In this document: piece by piece, positions 54,014 through 60,235 of the stretch | How positions within the stretch are numbered: position 1 is the first letter of the stretch | How the letters are laid out: every line of letters starts with the position of its first letter | From: an uncultured Muribaculaceae bacterium | GTDB lineage: Bacteria; Bacteroidota; Bacteroidia; Bacteroidales; Muribaculaceae | Direction: 5' to 3' | DNA length: 60,235 nucleotides | Assembly: GCA_947629175.1 (NCBI GenBank) | Contig: CANRCT010000017.1 | Span: 1 to 60,235, forward strand | Position numbers and translations under genes: made by a program | The notes under the pieces: model-generated | The model's input: the letters and a program-made list of their open reading frames with translations, nothing else | Databases searched by the model: none | What the model was told of the DNA's origin: nothing

Positions 54014-54686
54014 CGGCGGCCTCCTTTCTTAGGGCTGAGGTCAAAGATCCGGCCTATCGACACGGCCACGCGGTCGATTCCGGCCCAAACGCGGCTGCGA
54101 CTCTCCAGGCGCGGGCCGTTGCAATGGTTGGCAAAAACGTCATATTTAGTCGAGTACACTCCGGCGCCAAGGCTCACTTCAAGAGTCCAGCGGCCGGAAC
54201 TCCCCATCGGGCGACGCCACCCGGCGCTGATGCCCGCCCCCAGAGCCGGGCGCGTGTCCTGATAGCGGCGCGAGCCGCCGAAAGCCACGTCAAACCAGGC
54301 CACGCCCAGATGCGGGCCTACCCACCAGCCGTGAGCAGACGATTTGCCGAGCCACACCCGCAGGGTGGGCTGAAGCGTGAACGTGCGGAATTTCAGGTCG
54401 CCTCTGAAATAGTTGAAGCCGCTGTAATACAGCGGCAGAGAGGCTGAAAGCCGTCCCTGGAGGGTGATCTCCGGCTCGGCGTTGATCATCAGGAGGGCCC
54501 ATGCCGGGGCGTTGGTAGATATGACGAAACGGCACGGTTGTTCGCCGTGCTTGCGTAATGTCTTGTTAATTAGTGGTTTATCGGGGGGGGGTAGCCACTG
54601 ACATTGTCCCCAACTTCGGCGCTAACGCCGAGAGAGCAGAGGAGAGCTAATATGATGAGGCGAGTGGCTGGTGTCAATAAAGGCAC
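54010..54686 (-). CDS. DUF3575 outer-membrane protein, out of frame at a poly-C tract
   Basis: The long in-frame part (ATG at 54489 to 54010, 159 aa) matches the DUF3575 family: LPLYYSGFNYFRGDLKFRTF, then TLQPTLRVWLG and a C-terminal VAVSIGRIFDL. Family conservation extends upstream of that ATG (VISTNAPAWALLMINAEPEI), so 54489 is not the true start. A GTG at 54684-54686 opens a frame with a good signal peptide (RLIILALLCSLGVSA) ending in the tract C9 (54583-54591). With nine C, this frame stops at TAA 54570-54572 after 38 codons. Ten (or seven) C would join it to the barrel, giving about 225 aa, the normal size. A perfect promoter lies 44 nt upstream of the GTG. The gene is OFF as assembled. 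Confidence 0.82.
54583..54591 (-). repeat. Homopolymeric C9 tract, candidate phase-variation switch
   Basis: Nine C on the minus strand, placed 12 codons after the predicted signal-peptide cleavage site of the DUF3575 gene. It is the longest G/C homopolymer I noticed in the window. Upstream and downstream coding frames differ by exactly one base across it. Confidence 0.85.
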
Positions 54687-54729
54687 TGTGTAATGGGTGT
54701 TTTTATATAATTCTTAGGTTTTGCGTCTG

Positions 54730-54761
54730 CAAAGGTAACCCTTTTTATCCATCTCCGCAAA
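54730..54761 (-). promoter_or_regulatory. Promoter of the fimbria-like operon
   Basis: Minus strand TACCTTTG (54730-54737) and TTTG (54758-54761) with a 20-nt spacer, a full consensus match. Transcription should begin near 54725, 40 nt before the GTG at 54686, which supports that start. Confidence 0.8.
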
Positions 54762-55126
54762 ATCCGGGCTCGATTTCCTGTCCCTAAATAGGGGTCAGAG
54801 CCGGCGACAACGGGATGCGGAGAGGTTCGGCTCCGATTTTTGGGTTTTTTAAGTTCTTTTATGGCTGAAAGCGAAAGCCTTTTTTGCCCGGCCGATTGTT
54901 GTCTATACTGAACCGCATGATAAGTGTGATGCTATTTTAATGTGACGCACCAACGGGACTGAATGATATTCTACATCCCTCGTCCCTGTTGATCGGGTAG
55001 TGATACCGGGCTGCAGGGCTCTCATAAATAAATAGTTGAAACGTGAGAGGGGGAGACGGCCGAGCCGTCTCCCCCTTTGCGGTCAATGCTCCGGATAGAT
55101 GGAGCTGACGTTGAAATGTCAGTGGA
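54762..55126. other. Non-coding region between the fimbria-like operon and ychF
   Basis: About 365 bp with no plausible gene. One hairpin, GAGCCG (54798-54803) with CGGCTC (54828-54833), is followed by T-rich sequence on the plus strand, though no plus-strand gene precedes it. A second, very strong hairpin lies at 55049-55075. Confidence 0.5.
55049..55075. terminator. Strong hairpin downstream of ychF
   Basis: GGGGGAGACGGC-CGA-GCCGTCTCCCCC, a perfect 12-bp stem with a 3-nt loop, 52 bp after the ychF stop. TTT follows on the plus strand; on the minus strand there is no immediate T-run, so termination of ychF is likely but not certain. Confidence 0.6.
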
Positions 55127-56230
55127 TCAGACGTTGAAGAGGAAGTGCATGATGTCGCCGTCCTGCACTACGTATTCCTTCCCCTCCACTCCCATCTTGC
55201 CGGCGGCTCTTACGGCGGCTTCCGATCCGAGCTCCACATAGTCGGGATATTTGATCACCTCTGCGCGGATGAAGCCTTTCTCGAAATCGGTATGGATGAT
55301 TCCGGCGCATTTCGGGGCCTTGCTGCCGCGCATGAATGTCCAGGCGCGCACTTCGTCGGGGCCGGCTGTGAAGTAGGTCTGCAGGTCGAGCAGGGAGTAG
55401 GCGGCGCGGATGAGGCGCGACACGCCGCTCTCCTCAAGTCCGATCGACTCAAGGAATTCCTGCCGCTCCTCGAAGGTGTCGAGCTCGGCTATCTCGGCCT
55501 CGGTCTGCGCGGCCACGACAAGCAGCTGAGCCCCCTCACCCTCGATGGCCTTGCGCACGGCCTCTACGTAGGCGTTGCCCGTGGCGGCCGAAGCGTCGTC
55601 GACGTTGCACACATAGAGCACAGGCTTGTCGGTGAGCAGGAACAGGTCGCGGGCGAAGCGCTGCTCGTCGACGGTCTCGAACTTCACCGAGCGGGCGGGT
55701 CGGCCGGCCGACAGGGCCTCGTGATAGGCCGAAAGCACCTCATACTGCATTTTCGCCGTCTTGTCGCCTCCGGTCTGGGCCTGTTTCTGAGTGCGGGCCA
55801 TTCGCGACTCCACCGTTTCGAGATCCTTCACCATCAGCTCGTAGTCGATGATCTCCTTGTCGCGCACCGGATCGACAGAGCCGTCAACGTGGGTGATGTT
55901 GTCGTCGTCGAAGCAGCGGAGCACGTGGATTATGGCGTCAGTCTCGCGTATGTTGGCCAGGAACTTGTTGCCCAGTCCCTCGCCCTTGCTTGCGCCTTTA
56001 ACCAGTCCGGCTATGTCGACTATCTCCACCGTGGCGGGCACCACGCTCTTGGGCTGGCACATTTCCACAAGTTTTGTCAGACGTTCGTCGGGGACGGTGA
56101 TTACGCCCACGTTGGGCTCGATCGTGCAGAACGGGAAGTTGGCCGACTGCGCCTTGGCGTTCGACAGACAGTTGAAAAGTGTTGACTTGCCTACGTTAGG
56201 CAGGCCTACTATACCGCATTGTAATGCCAT
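55127..56230 (-). CDS. ychF: Redox-regulated ATPase YchF
   Basis: 367 aa Obg-family P-loop protein that binds ribosomes and hydrolyses ATP. G1 motif [18 protein letters not shown]3 [20 protein letters not shown], a coiled-coil segment around residues 130-210, and a C-terminal TGS domain ending [14 protein letters not shown]. The start at 56230 (MALQCGIVG) matches the family; the longer frame to 56338 adds unrelated residues and covers the promoter. It is monocistronic. Confidence 0.96.
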   Translation of the reverse strand: MALQCGIVGLPNVGKSTLFNCLSNAKAQSANFPFCTIEPNVGVITVPDERLTKLVEMCQPKSVVPATVEIVDIAGLVKGASKGEGLGNKFLANIRETDAIIHVLRCFDDDNITHVDGSVDPVRDKEIIDYELMVKDLETVESRMARTQKQAQTGGDKTAKMQYEVLSAYHEALSAGRPARSVKFETVDEQRFARDLFLLTDKPVLYVCNVDDASAATGNAYVEAVRKAIEGEGAQLLVVAAQTEAEIAELDTFEERQEFLESIGLEESGVSRLIRAAYSLLDLQTYFTAGPDEVRAWTFMRGSKAPKCAGIIHTDFEKGFIRAEVIKYPDYVELGSEAAVRAAGKMGVEGKEYVVQDGDIMHFLFNV

Positions 56231-56259
56231 GATTTCAATGATTTTCGTGTTTTGGTCTG

Positions 56260-56290
56260 CAAAGTTACTCACAATCTTCCAAACCGCCAA
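56260..56290 (-). promoter_or_regulatory. Promoter of ychF
   Basis: Minus strand TAACTTTG (56260-56267) is a full -7 match. GTTG (56287-56290) serves as -33, with a 19-nt spacer. Leader about 25 nt. Confidence 0.6.
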
Positions 56291-56353
56291 CTCCCCCGCC
56301 GGCAAGTAATCCCCGGGCGCCTCGCGCCGGTGAGGCATTCTGCTTCCGATATA

Positions 56354-56487
56354 CCTCTCCCTGCGGCTCTTCTACGAAGAAGCAGCCTATGCCCGTCCGC
56401 TATCCCCACCAAGGCATCGCTCCGCGCGCCATGGCGGGGTTAACCGAGGTCACGCGGTCTCCGACCTCTCCCGCCTCGCCCCGGATG
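56354..56487 (+). repeat. Left arm of a diverged inverted repeat
   Basis: About 120-130 bp starting CCTCTCCCTGCGGCTC and containing CCCCACCAAGGC, GCCATGGCGGGG and GGTCTCCGACC. The same blocks occur in the same order on the opposite strand at 56955-57074. No plausible gene overlaps it; the short frames it opens are shadows of the repeat. Confidence 0.7.
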
Positions 56488-56526
56488 GGTTGTCGCCATC
56501 CCCCTCCCGCAGGAGCCATCATCCAT

Positions 56527-56722
56527 GCTGTAGGGCTTTACCCCAGATGCAGCCGCCATCCCGCCCTCCCCTAGTGCATCCGCTCCCTCGTTCCCTATGG
56601 GTTGCCGCCCTCGGAGCCGCTCTCATTCCGGCTGTAGGGCTGTACCCCCGGTGCAGCCGCTCCCTCCGTCCAGGTGCAGTCGCCATCCCGTCCGTCCGGT
56701 TTGCCGCCATCGGAGCCGCGGA
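56527..56722 (+). repeat. Tandem GC-rich palindromic repeat units
   Basis: A 30-bp element with core GCTGTAGGGCT-TACCCC and end TGCAGCCGC occurs at 56527-56556 and 56631-56660 (27 of 30 identical, period 104 bp), with a partial third copy after it. Each element can fold (GGCTGC-type ends pairing, inner GGG/CCC). Flanking GGGTTG(C/T)CGCC and GGAGCC blocks recur too (56487, 56600, 56698), so the unit is about 100 bp. Confidence 0.65.
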
Positions 56723-56954
56723 GCGGGCGGAGCACTGGTAACCGGGGTTCGGAGCGCAGCGGAGGCCCCGGACAGCATCAGGTCCTCCCCGTTCGGCCGA
56801 GCCCCGGAGGGCGCGGGATCAGCCGCCTGGCGTCAGCGTAGGCTCCCCCATAAGAGTGTCACAGTAGCCACATTCCGGCCCGTATGCTGTCGCCCCGAGC
56901 CAGCCCTGACATCACGCATTGAGCATCATTCCATCCCATCGCTATCGCATCGCC

Positions 56955-57074
56955 ATCGGGAGTGGTCGGAGACCACGCCACTTTTGTTATCCCCGCCATG
57001 GCGGGCGTAGCCACGCCTTGGTGGGGGCACCGCGCGACCACGCTCGGCCTCTTCGTAGATGAGCCGCAGGGAGA
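56955..57074 (-). repeat. Right arm of the diverged inverted repeat
   Basis: Minus-strand copy of the element at 56354-56487, sharing CTCTCCCTGCGGCTC, TCTACGAAGA, CCCCACCAAGGC, GCCATGGCGGGG and GTCTCCGACC in order with diverged spacers. The arms enclose about 470 bp holding the tandem units. From 57075 to 57288 I see no gene; the last 70 bp turn AT-rich. Confidence 0.7.
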
Positions 57075-57288
57075 GTGCCTCGATACAGCAGCGGGCCGGA
57101 TGGCGCGGGGGGATCGCTCCCTCGTCGTCTCTCCGGCCCGGCGGCATTGGCCGGCGCAGTCGTTTCTCTCAAGCTTAATCAATCGGATGGAATCTGCTCC
57201 TCACTCCGCGCCGGCCCGATAGAAAAACCACCTATATTGATTTGTGATTAGTTCGTTTGATCTATTCATGATATGATAATATTCAAAA

Positions 57289-57972
57289 TTATAGGAGTTT
57301 ACCTATGATTCTGTTTACGGCTATAGGTCCCCATAGTCGTGAATCATCCGATGCCTTACGGTTGTCACCCATCACAAATATAAAATCGTCAAGAGCTATA
57401 AACGTGGAGTCAACCGAATCGAAACGGAAATCTCTGTTATACATCATCTGATCGATCTGGCAGGTGCTGAGTCTACGGCAATCTATTCTGCTTCCTTTTT
57501 GCGGTATTATAGTAAACAGTTTTGCTAGGCTACTCAAAGATGCGGTATCGACATAGCAGTGAAGCGAGTCGCCGGCAATTGCCACGCATCTTTTTATCGC
57601 GAGAAAACGATCATTGCTAGGGATATTGATAGCTACTATGTCATCTCTTTCCGGCAGACGGCGTCCAGTGTAGCTGAAAGATCTGTCGACCGCAAGAATA
57701 GAATCAATATGTCGATCATCATAGAGCAGCGATGCTATGTAGCCGGCCCATCCGACTTCATAGACATTGCGTGGACTTCGGAAGCCTCCCACCCAACGGT
57801 TGACAATCACAGTCTGTCCATTTTCAAGAGTGGGATACATGGAGTTGCCTCTGACAACAAATGTCTGTATATAGAACGTCTTTATGAGTATAACCCCGGC
57901 AAGCATCATAATCCCGCACAGAAGCATGACCATATTACTCCGATTGAAGATAACGCAGAGTCGTTTTTTCAT
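57289..57972 (-). CDS. Small type I signal peptidase of the NVEALA cassette
   Basis: 227 aa from the ATG at 57972. One membrane helix (about residues 14-40, MVMLLCGIMMLAGVILI) precedes the catalytic box VVRGNSMYPTLENGQTVIVN, with Ser44 as nucleophile. Lys127 lies in RFLAIKRCVAIAGD, and FVMGDNRKASDDSRLWGPI is the last box. It is shorter than the housekeeping LepB at 4687-6135 and visibly AT-richer than most of the window. It overlaps the preceding lipoprotein gene by about 38 bp, the last gene of a likely operon with the NVEALA peptide, whose precursor it may cleave (inference). Confidence 0.85.
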   Translation of the reverse strand: MKKRLCVIFNRSNMVMLLCGIMMLAGVILIKTFYIQTFVVRGNSMYPTLENGQTVIVNRWVGGFRSPRNVYEVGWAGYIASLLYDDRHIDSILAVDRSFSYTGRRLPERDDIVAINIPSNDRFLAIKRCVAIAGDSLHCYVDTASLSSLAKLFTIIPQKGSRIDCRRLSTCQIDQMMYNRDFRFDSVDSTFIALDDFIFVMGDNRKASDDSRLWGPIAVNRIIGKLL

Positions 57973-58507
57973 AAAGTTCTTCCAACTTTTTGTTGAGTAG
58001 CGGATTTCCGACAAGCCTTATTGTGTCAAACGCATCGCACAGGATGGCTTGGAATCTGTCATCCTCGATTTTGTTGTAAAATGTGAAATCACCCATAGGA
58101 TCATATATCCACGCACGCTTCCATAATCTCCCTACAAACGCCTCAGTTGCATCGTCGAAATCAGATGATGTGATGACTGCCATGATCGGAAGAGCATGAT
58201 GATGACGTCGTTCGAATCTGCCGGCAAAATCTTCCCAGTATGCAAACTTTGATATGCATACACTGCAATCCAGGTCAACGTTGAATATTATTTTTGCGTG
58301 GCTCTGCATTATTTCGCCTATTGTAAGACTATCTGGGCGTATGGCGCACAGGCTGTCAGGGAGCACTACATGTGATCCGATGATCTCCCGCAGTCTCGTT
58401 TCTGAATATTGCTTCCATTCCGTGGTTGAACCATTGTCGGACCCGCTGCCGCAGGCGATGGATATCGCGCACAATAGCGACAGCCATGGATAACGCTTAC
58501 AGCTCAT
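57935..58507 (-). CDS. Lipoprotein with a CxxC thioredoxin-like motif
   Basis: 190 aa from the ATG at 58507 (58528 is an alternative). Lipobox ISIAC puts the lipidated Cys at residue 19. The mature part has IIFNVDLDCSVCISKFAYWE, with a Cys-Ser-Val-Cys pair in the position of a thioredoxin-fold active site, then LPIMAVITSSDFD and a C-terminal VGNPLLNKKLEELYEKT. Proteins like this accompany BF3164-type lipoproteins in Bacteroidetes; a role in disulfide handling of the Cys-containing NVEALA peptide is possible but unproven. It overlaps both neighbours. Confidence 0.72.
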   Translation of the reverse strand: MSCKRYPWLSLLCAISIACGSGSDNGSTTEWKQYSETRLREIIGSHVVLPDSLCAIRPDSLTIGEIMQSHAKIIFNVDLDCSVCISKFAYWEDFAGRFERRHHHALPIMAVITSSDFDDATEAFVGRLWKRAWIYDPMGDFTFYNKIEDDRFQAILCDAFDTIRLVGNPLLNKKLEELYEKTTLRYLQSE

Positions 58508-59597
58508 AACGCAGGACGGTATACCCATCGGTTGATGACTCGGTCAACGCATACAGATATTTCTCGTCAGGTGTGACTGCAATATGTTTCACACAATGAT
58601 CGAGTGATATCTTACGGCACAGATTGCCTTGACGGTCATATACATTTACCTGTCGGGTTCCGCTACGGTGTGTATCCCTGAAAAAGTCAGTATTACGCAT
58701 CTCCGCATCCGACAAGCCAATATACAACTGGAACACATGTTCGTTACTCAATGTCAGATCTTGAGAATATAGCATGGATTTGTCAGTGAATATTCCTTGC
58801 ACATAGTCAGATCCTGCATTCATTATGAATATGTCATTGGGTAATGCTTTCTCAAAATCATACGAGACTATAGAGTCGCCATTGATTGCCACCAATGTGA
58901 GAATATCTGCACCACTATAAACAGCAGCAGCAAACTGACCGTTAGGACTGACCCTAATGATCGGTCCGTATAGATCAATGTGCGCGATGTCTGTCAATCT
59001 TTCGTCAATCAATTTCTTATCCGGATAAGTGCCGACCATCTTAAACACTGTCCCATCCTTGTTGATTAAGGCTAAGCGCCCTGCTTTAGAATGGTTTGCA
59101 GCAATATAGATATCATTGGCCATACGTCCGATATAGCTGCTTAATGCAAGGTCAGTAATTGCATCTGTGGTATCCGTTTCATTTGAGGTAGGATCATAAT
59201 CCGTTGTAATTATATACCCGTCTGCACCTGATTCCGTTATTTTGAATAGCACATGCTTTAGAATATCAGGGACATAAAACGCTTTTGTTCTATCGTCATA
59301 TTGTATACTTTCTATAAATAACGCTTCATCCGGCCCCTCTCCTTTTTTTAATAAACGGGCATATGATTTCCCCTCGTTATCGAAAATATCTATAAGAGTA
59401 TCAGCTTTAGATGTATTGGAGATTACGAGCATCTTTCCTGTCGACATCATCCATCCGGGGGATGTCAGGACTGAATCATTCAGAAACACTTGAGAACTCA
59501 ATGACTCTTCTATTATTGTATTTTCTTGTACCCTTTGACATGATGCTAAAATGACTACCGACAATATCGAGAGTAACCAGATACTATTTTTTGACAT
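58497..59597 (-). CDS. BF3164-type TolB-like propeller lipoprotein
   Basis: 366 aa from the ATG at 59597. Lipobox VILASC with the Cys at residue 20. The rest is a repeating four-stranded pattern fit for a six-bladed beta propeller: DIFDNEGKSYARLLKKGEGPDEA, IRVSPNGQFAAAVYSG, IAVTPDEKYLYALTES. The GEGPDE motif is the hallmark of the BF3164/TolB_like_N family. It is probably attached to the outer membrane; ligands are unknown. A 184-bp palindromic spacer separates it from the NVEALA gene. Confidence 0.83.
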   Translation of the reverse strand: MSKNSIWLLSILSVVILASCQRVQENTIIEESLSSQVFLNDSVLTSPGWMMSTGKMLVISNTSKADTLIDIFDNEGKSYARLLKKGEGPDEALFIESIQYDDRTKAFYVPDILKHVLFKITESGADGYIITTDYDPTSNETDTTDAITDLALSSYIGRMANDIYIAANHSKAGRLALINKDGTVFKMVGTYPDKKLIDERLTDIAHIDLYGPIIRVSPNGQFAAAVYSGADILTLVAINGDSIVSYDFEKALPNDIFIMNAGSDYVQGIFTDKSMLYSQDLTLSNEHVFQLYIGLSDAEMRNTDFFRDTHRSGTRQVNVYDRQGNLCRKISLDHCVKHIAVTPDEKYLYALTESSTDGYTVLRYEL

Positions 59598-59627
59598 ATT
59601 CGTTGATAAATTGTTTTGATTAATCCA

Positions 59628-59720
59628 ATAAACCGGTTTATCGGTACAGGACATGCTTTTACAAGCATCCAGTCACTCTTGAGTGCAAGGGCGACCTAAA
59701 ATACCCTGTACCAATAAACC
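59628..59720. repeat. Nested palindromes in the NVEALA-propeller spacer
   Basis: GGTTTATCGGTACAGG (59635-59650) pairs with CCTGTACCAATAAACC (59705-59720), a 16-bp stem with one mismatch. The left end also forms a perfect 14-bp palindrome ATAAACCGGTTTAT (59628-59641). Inside are two more hairpins: ATGCTT/AAGCAT (about 59653-59668) and CACTC-TT-GAGTG (about 59674-59686). CCAATAAACC also recurs as a direct repeat (59625, 59711). Confidence 0.7.
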
Positions 59721-59743
59721 AGTTGATCATTGTAGAATTGCCA

Positions 59744-59777
59744 CGATGGAGATCATTTGAACAAATGGCCTCCATTG
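59744..59777 (-). other. Long hairpin directly after the NVEALA stop codon
   Basis: 16-nt arms (59744-59759 and 59762-59777) around a 2-nt loop, with three mismatched or wobble positions, starting 4 nt after the stop codon. No T-run follows on the minus strand, so it looks like an mRNA-stabilising or processing structure rather than a full terminator. Confidence 0.55.
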
Positions 59778-59781
59778 TGCT

Positions 59782-60012
59782 TTAGAATTGCATCACAGCT
59801 CTACCTGTGCTGGTTAGTTTGATTCCCTCCTCATTATTGGTAATCGTGCAGGTTTGATCGTTTGAGCAATCACAGATCGCTTCTCCTGCTGACAGACCTA
59901 CGGTCTCGATGTTTTCGAGAGTAAGGTCATCCGCTTTCTCGGGAGCCTGCGGACTGTACACATAGGTTCCAACGCTTGCTGCGCAAGCGAGCATGAAAAA
60001 TAGCTTTTTCAT
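59782..60012 (-). CDS. NVEALA-family small exported peptide
   Basis: 76 aa. An N-terminal KKLFFMLACAASVGTYVYS segment is the export signal. DLTLENIETVGLSAGEA corresponds to the NVEALA signature (usual form LANVEALA) that marks this Bacteroidetes family of small secreted proteins. The C-terminal part has three Cys (48, 50, 55; CDCSNDQTC), as many members do. The function of NVEALA proteins is not established; a cleaved, secreted peptide is the usual assumption. The region upstream is very AT-rich without a clear TAnnTTTG. First gene of the cassette. Confidence 0.8.
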   Translation of the reverse strand: MKKLFFMLACAASVGTYVYSPQAPEKADDLTLENIETVGLSAGEAICDCSNDQTCTITNNEEGIKLTSTGRAVMQF

Positions 60013-60090
60013 TGTGGATTTTTTAATTAATTAATATTTATTTTTGATTATTCCAAGCTTCGTAGTATACATGGAAGCATGAAAGTTCTT

Positions 60091-60235
60091 TTATAGTGTA
60101 ATGGATCCGGCGAGGGCGTAGCCGTCGCCGCGCAGCTTGATCACTACGGCCTGCCCTAAAGAGGCTGCGAGCGCGTCGAGGAACTCCTCCTTGCTGCCGA
60201 ACACCTGCAGGCAGGCCTGTCCGTCGGCGTCCCAT
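60091..60235 (-). CDS. C-terminal end of an unrecognised protein, cut by the window edge
   Basis: The minus-strand frame open from the right edge codes 47 residues, including WDADGQACLQVFGSKEEFLD and VIKLRGDGYALAGSITL, and stops with TAA at 60091-60093. It is GC-rich like the housekeeping parts, unlike the adjacent NVEALA cassette, so it marks the far border of that cassette. The product cannot be identified from this end. Confidence 0.6.
   Translation of the reverse strand, partial: WDADGQACLQVFGSKEEFLDALAASLGQAVVIKLRGDGYALAGSITL

Noticed and set aside
54290-54535. 81-codon frame starting MPFRHIYQRPGMG inside the DUF3575 gene
   Set aside because: Alternative frame with no family similarity; the DUF3575 frame is clearly the coding one on both sides of the ATG at 54489.
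56486-56722. Possible CRISPR array
   Set aside because: Only two or three units, diverged and separated by ~75 bp of also repeated sequence, with no cas genes in the window.
56389-57222. Several 60-140 codon frames in the repeat island
   Set aside because: They follow the repeat units on both strands and give Pro/Arg/Ala-rich nonsense; similar peptides in databases would be repeat-derived.

Overview
The window looks like chromosomal DNA of a GC-rich member of the Bacteroidales, most likely the Muribaculaceae (S24-7) or a close relative. The evidence is a gene content found together only in Bacteroidetes: YfhO, WbqC, DUF3078, DUF4292, fimbrillin-type lipoproteins with a DUF3575 barrel, an NVEALA peptide, a BF3164-type propeller lipoprotein and a fumarate reductase/succinate dehydrogenase order C-A-B. 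Bacteroidales promoters (TTTG, 19-20 nt, TAnnTTTG) also recur upstream of operons. The genus is inferred, not shown.

Layout. 1-12.1 kb is minus-strand housekeeping in two operons: dapB-lepB-wbqC-yfhO-small protein-xerD, and rlmL-like-purD-membrane protein-pdxB. 12.1-13.4 kb is an AT-rich insert with a KilA-N gene and a candidate small RNA. 13.4-16.6 kb holds a serine acetyltransferase, tRNA-Asn(GTT) and a GH110 alpha-galactosidase. 16.7-22.4 kb (plus) has an S41 protease, mfd and a PepSY-like lipoprotein. 22.5-32.3 kb has sdhCAB divergent from a GH20 hexosaminidase, then DUF488, a lipoprotein and clpB. 32.5-40.3 kb is one long plus-strand run: thioredoxin lipid-linked/secreted protein, DoxX, mnmA, DUF151-UVR nuclease, nucleoside MFS, rsmE, kdsA, TPR. 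40.2-43.3 kb is a minus-strand secreted-protein operon ending in a GNAT enzyme. A glycosidase remnant and the pyrophosphatase hppA follow. 46.4-50.6 kb is the coupled operon dut-TPR-DUF4292-EnvC-like.

50.8-54.8 kb is a fimbria-like surface operon (DUF3575 barrel and two lipoproteins). The first gene has a consensus promoter and a good signal peptide, but a run of nine C residues puts the signal peptide out of frame with the barrel; ten (or seven) would restore it. This is the strongest unannotated signal in the window: a probable slipped-strand phase switch that, through translational coupling, could control the whole operon.

55-57.3 kb has ychF followed by a ~1 kb non-coding island made of inverted and tandem repeats. 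57.3-60.0 kb, visibly AT-richer, is an NVEALA peptide cassette: small precursor, TolB-like propeller lipoprotein, CxxC lipoprotein and its own type I signal peptidase, with a densely palindromic spacer after the peptide gene. Both edges cut genes: a secreted or membrane protein starts leftwards at 46, and the C-terminus of an unrecognised protein enters from the right at 60235.
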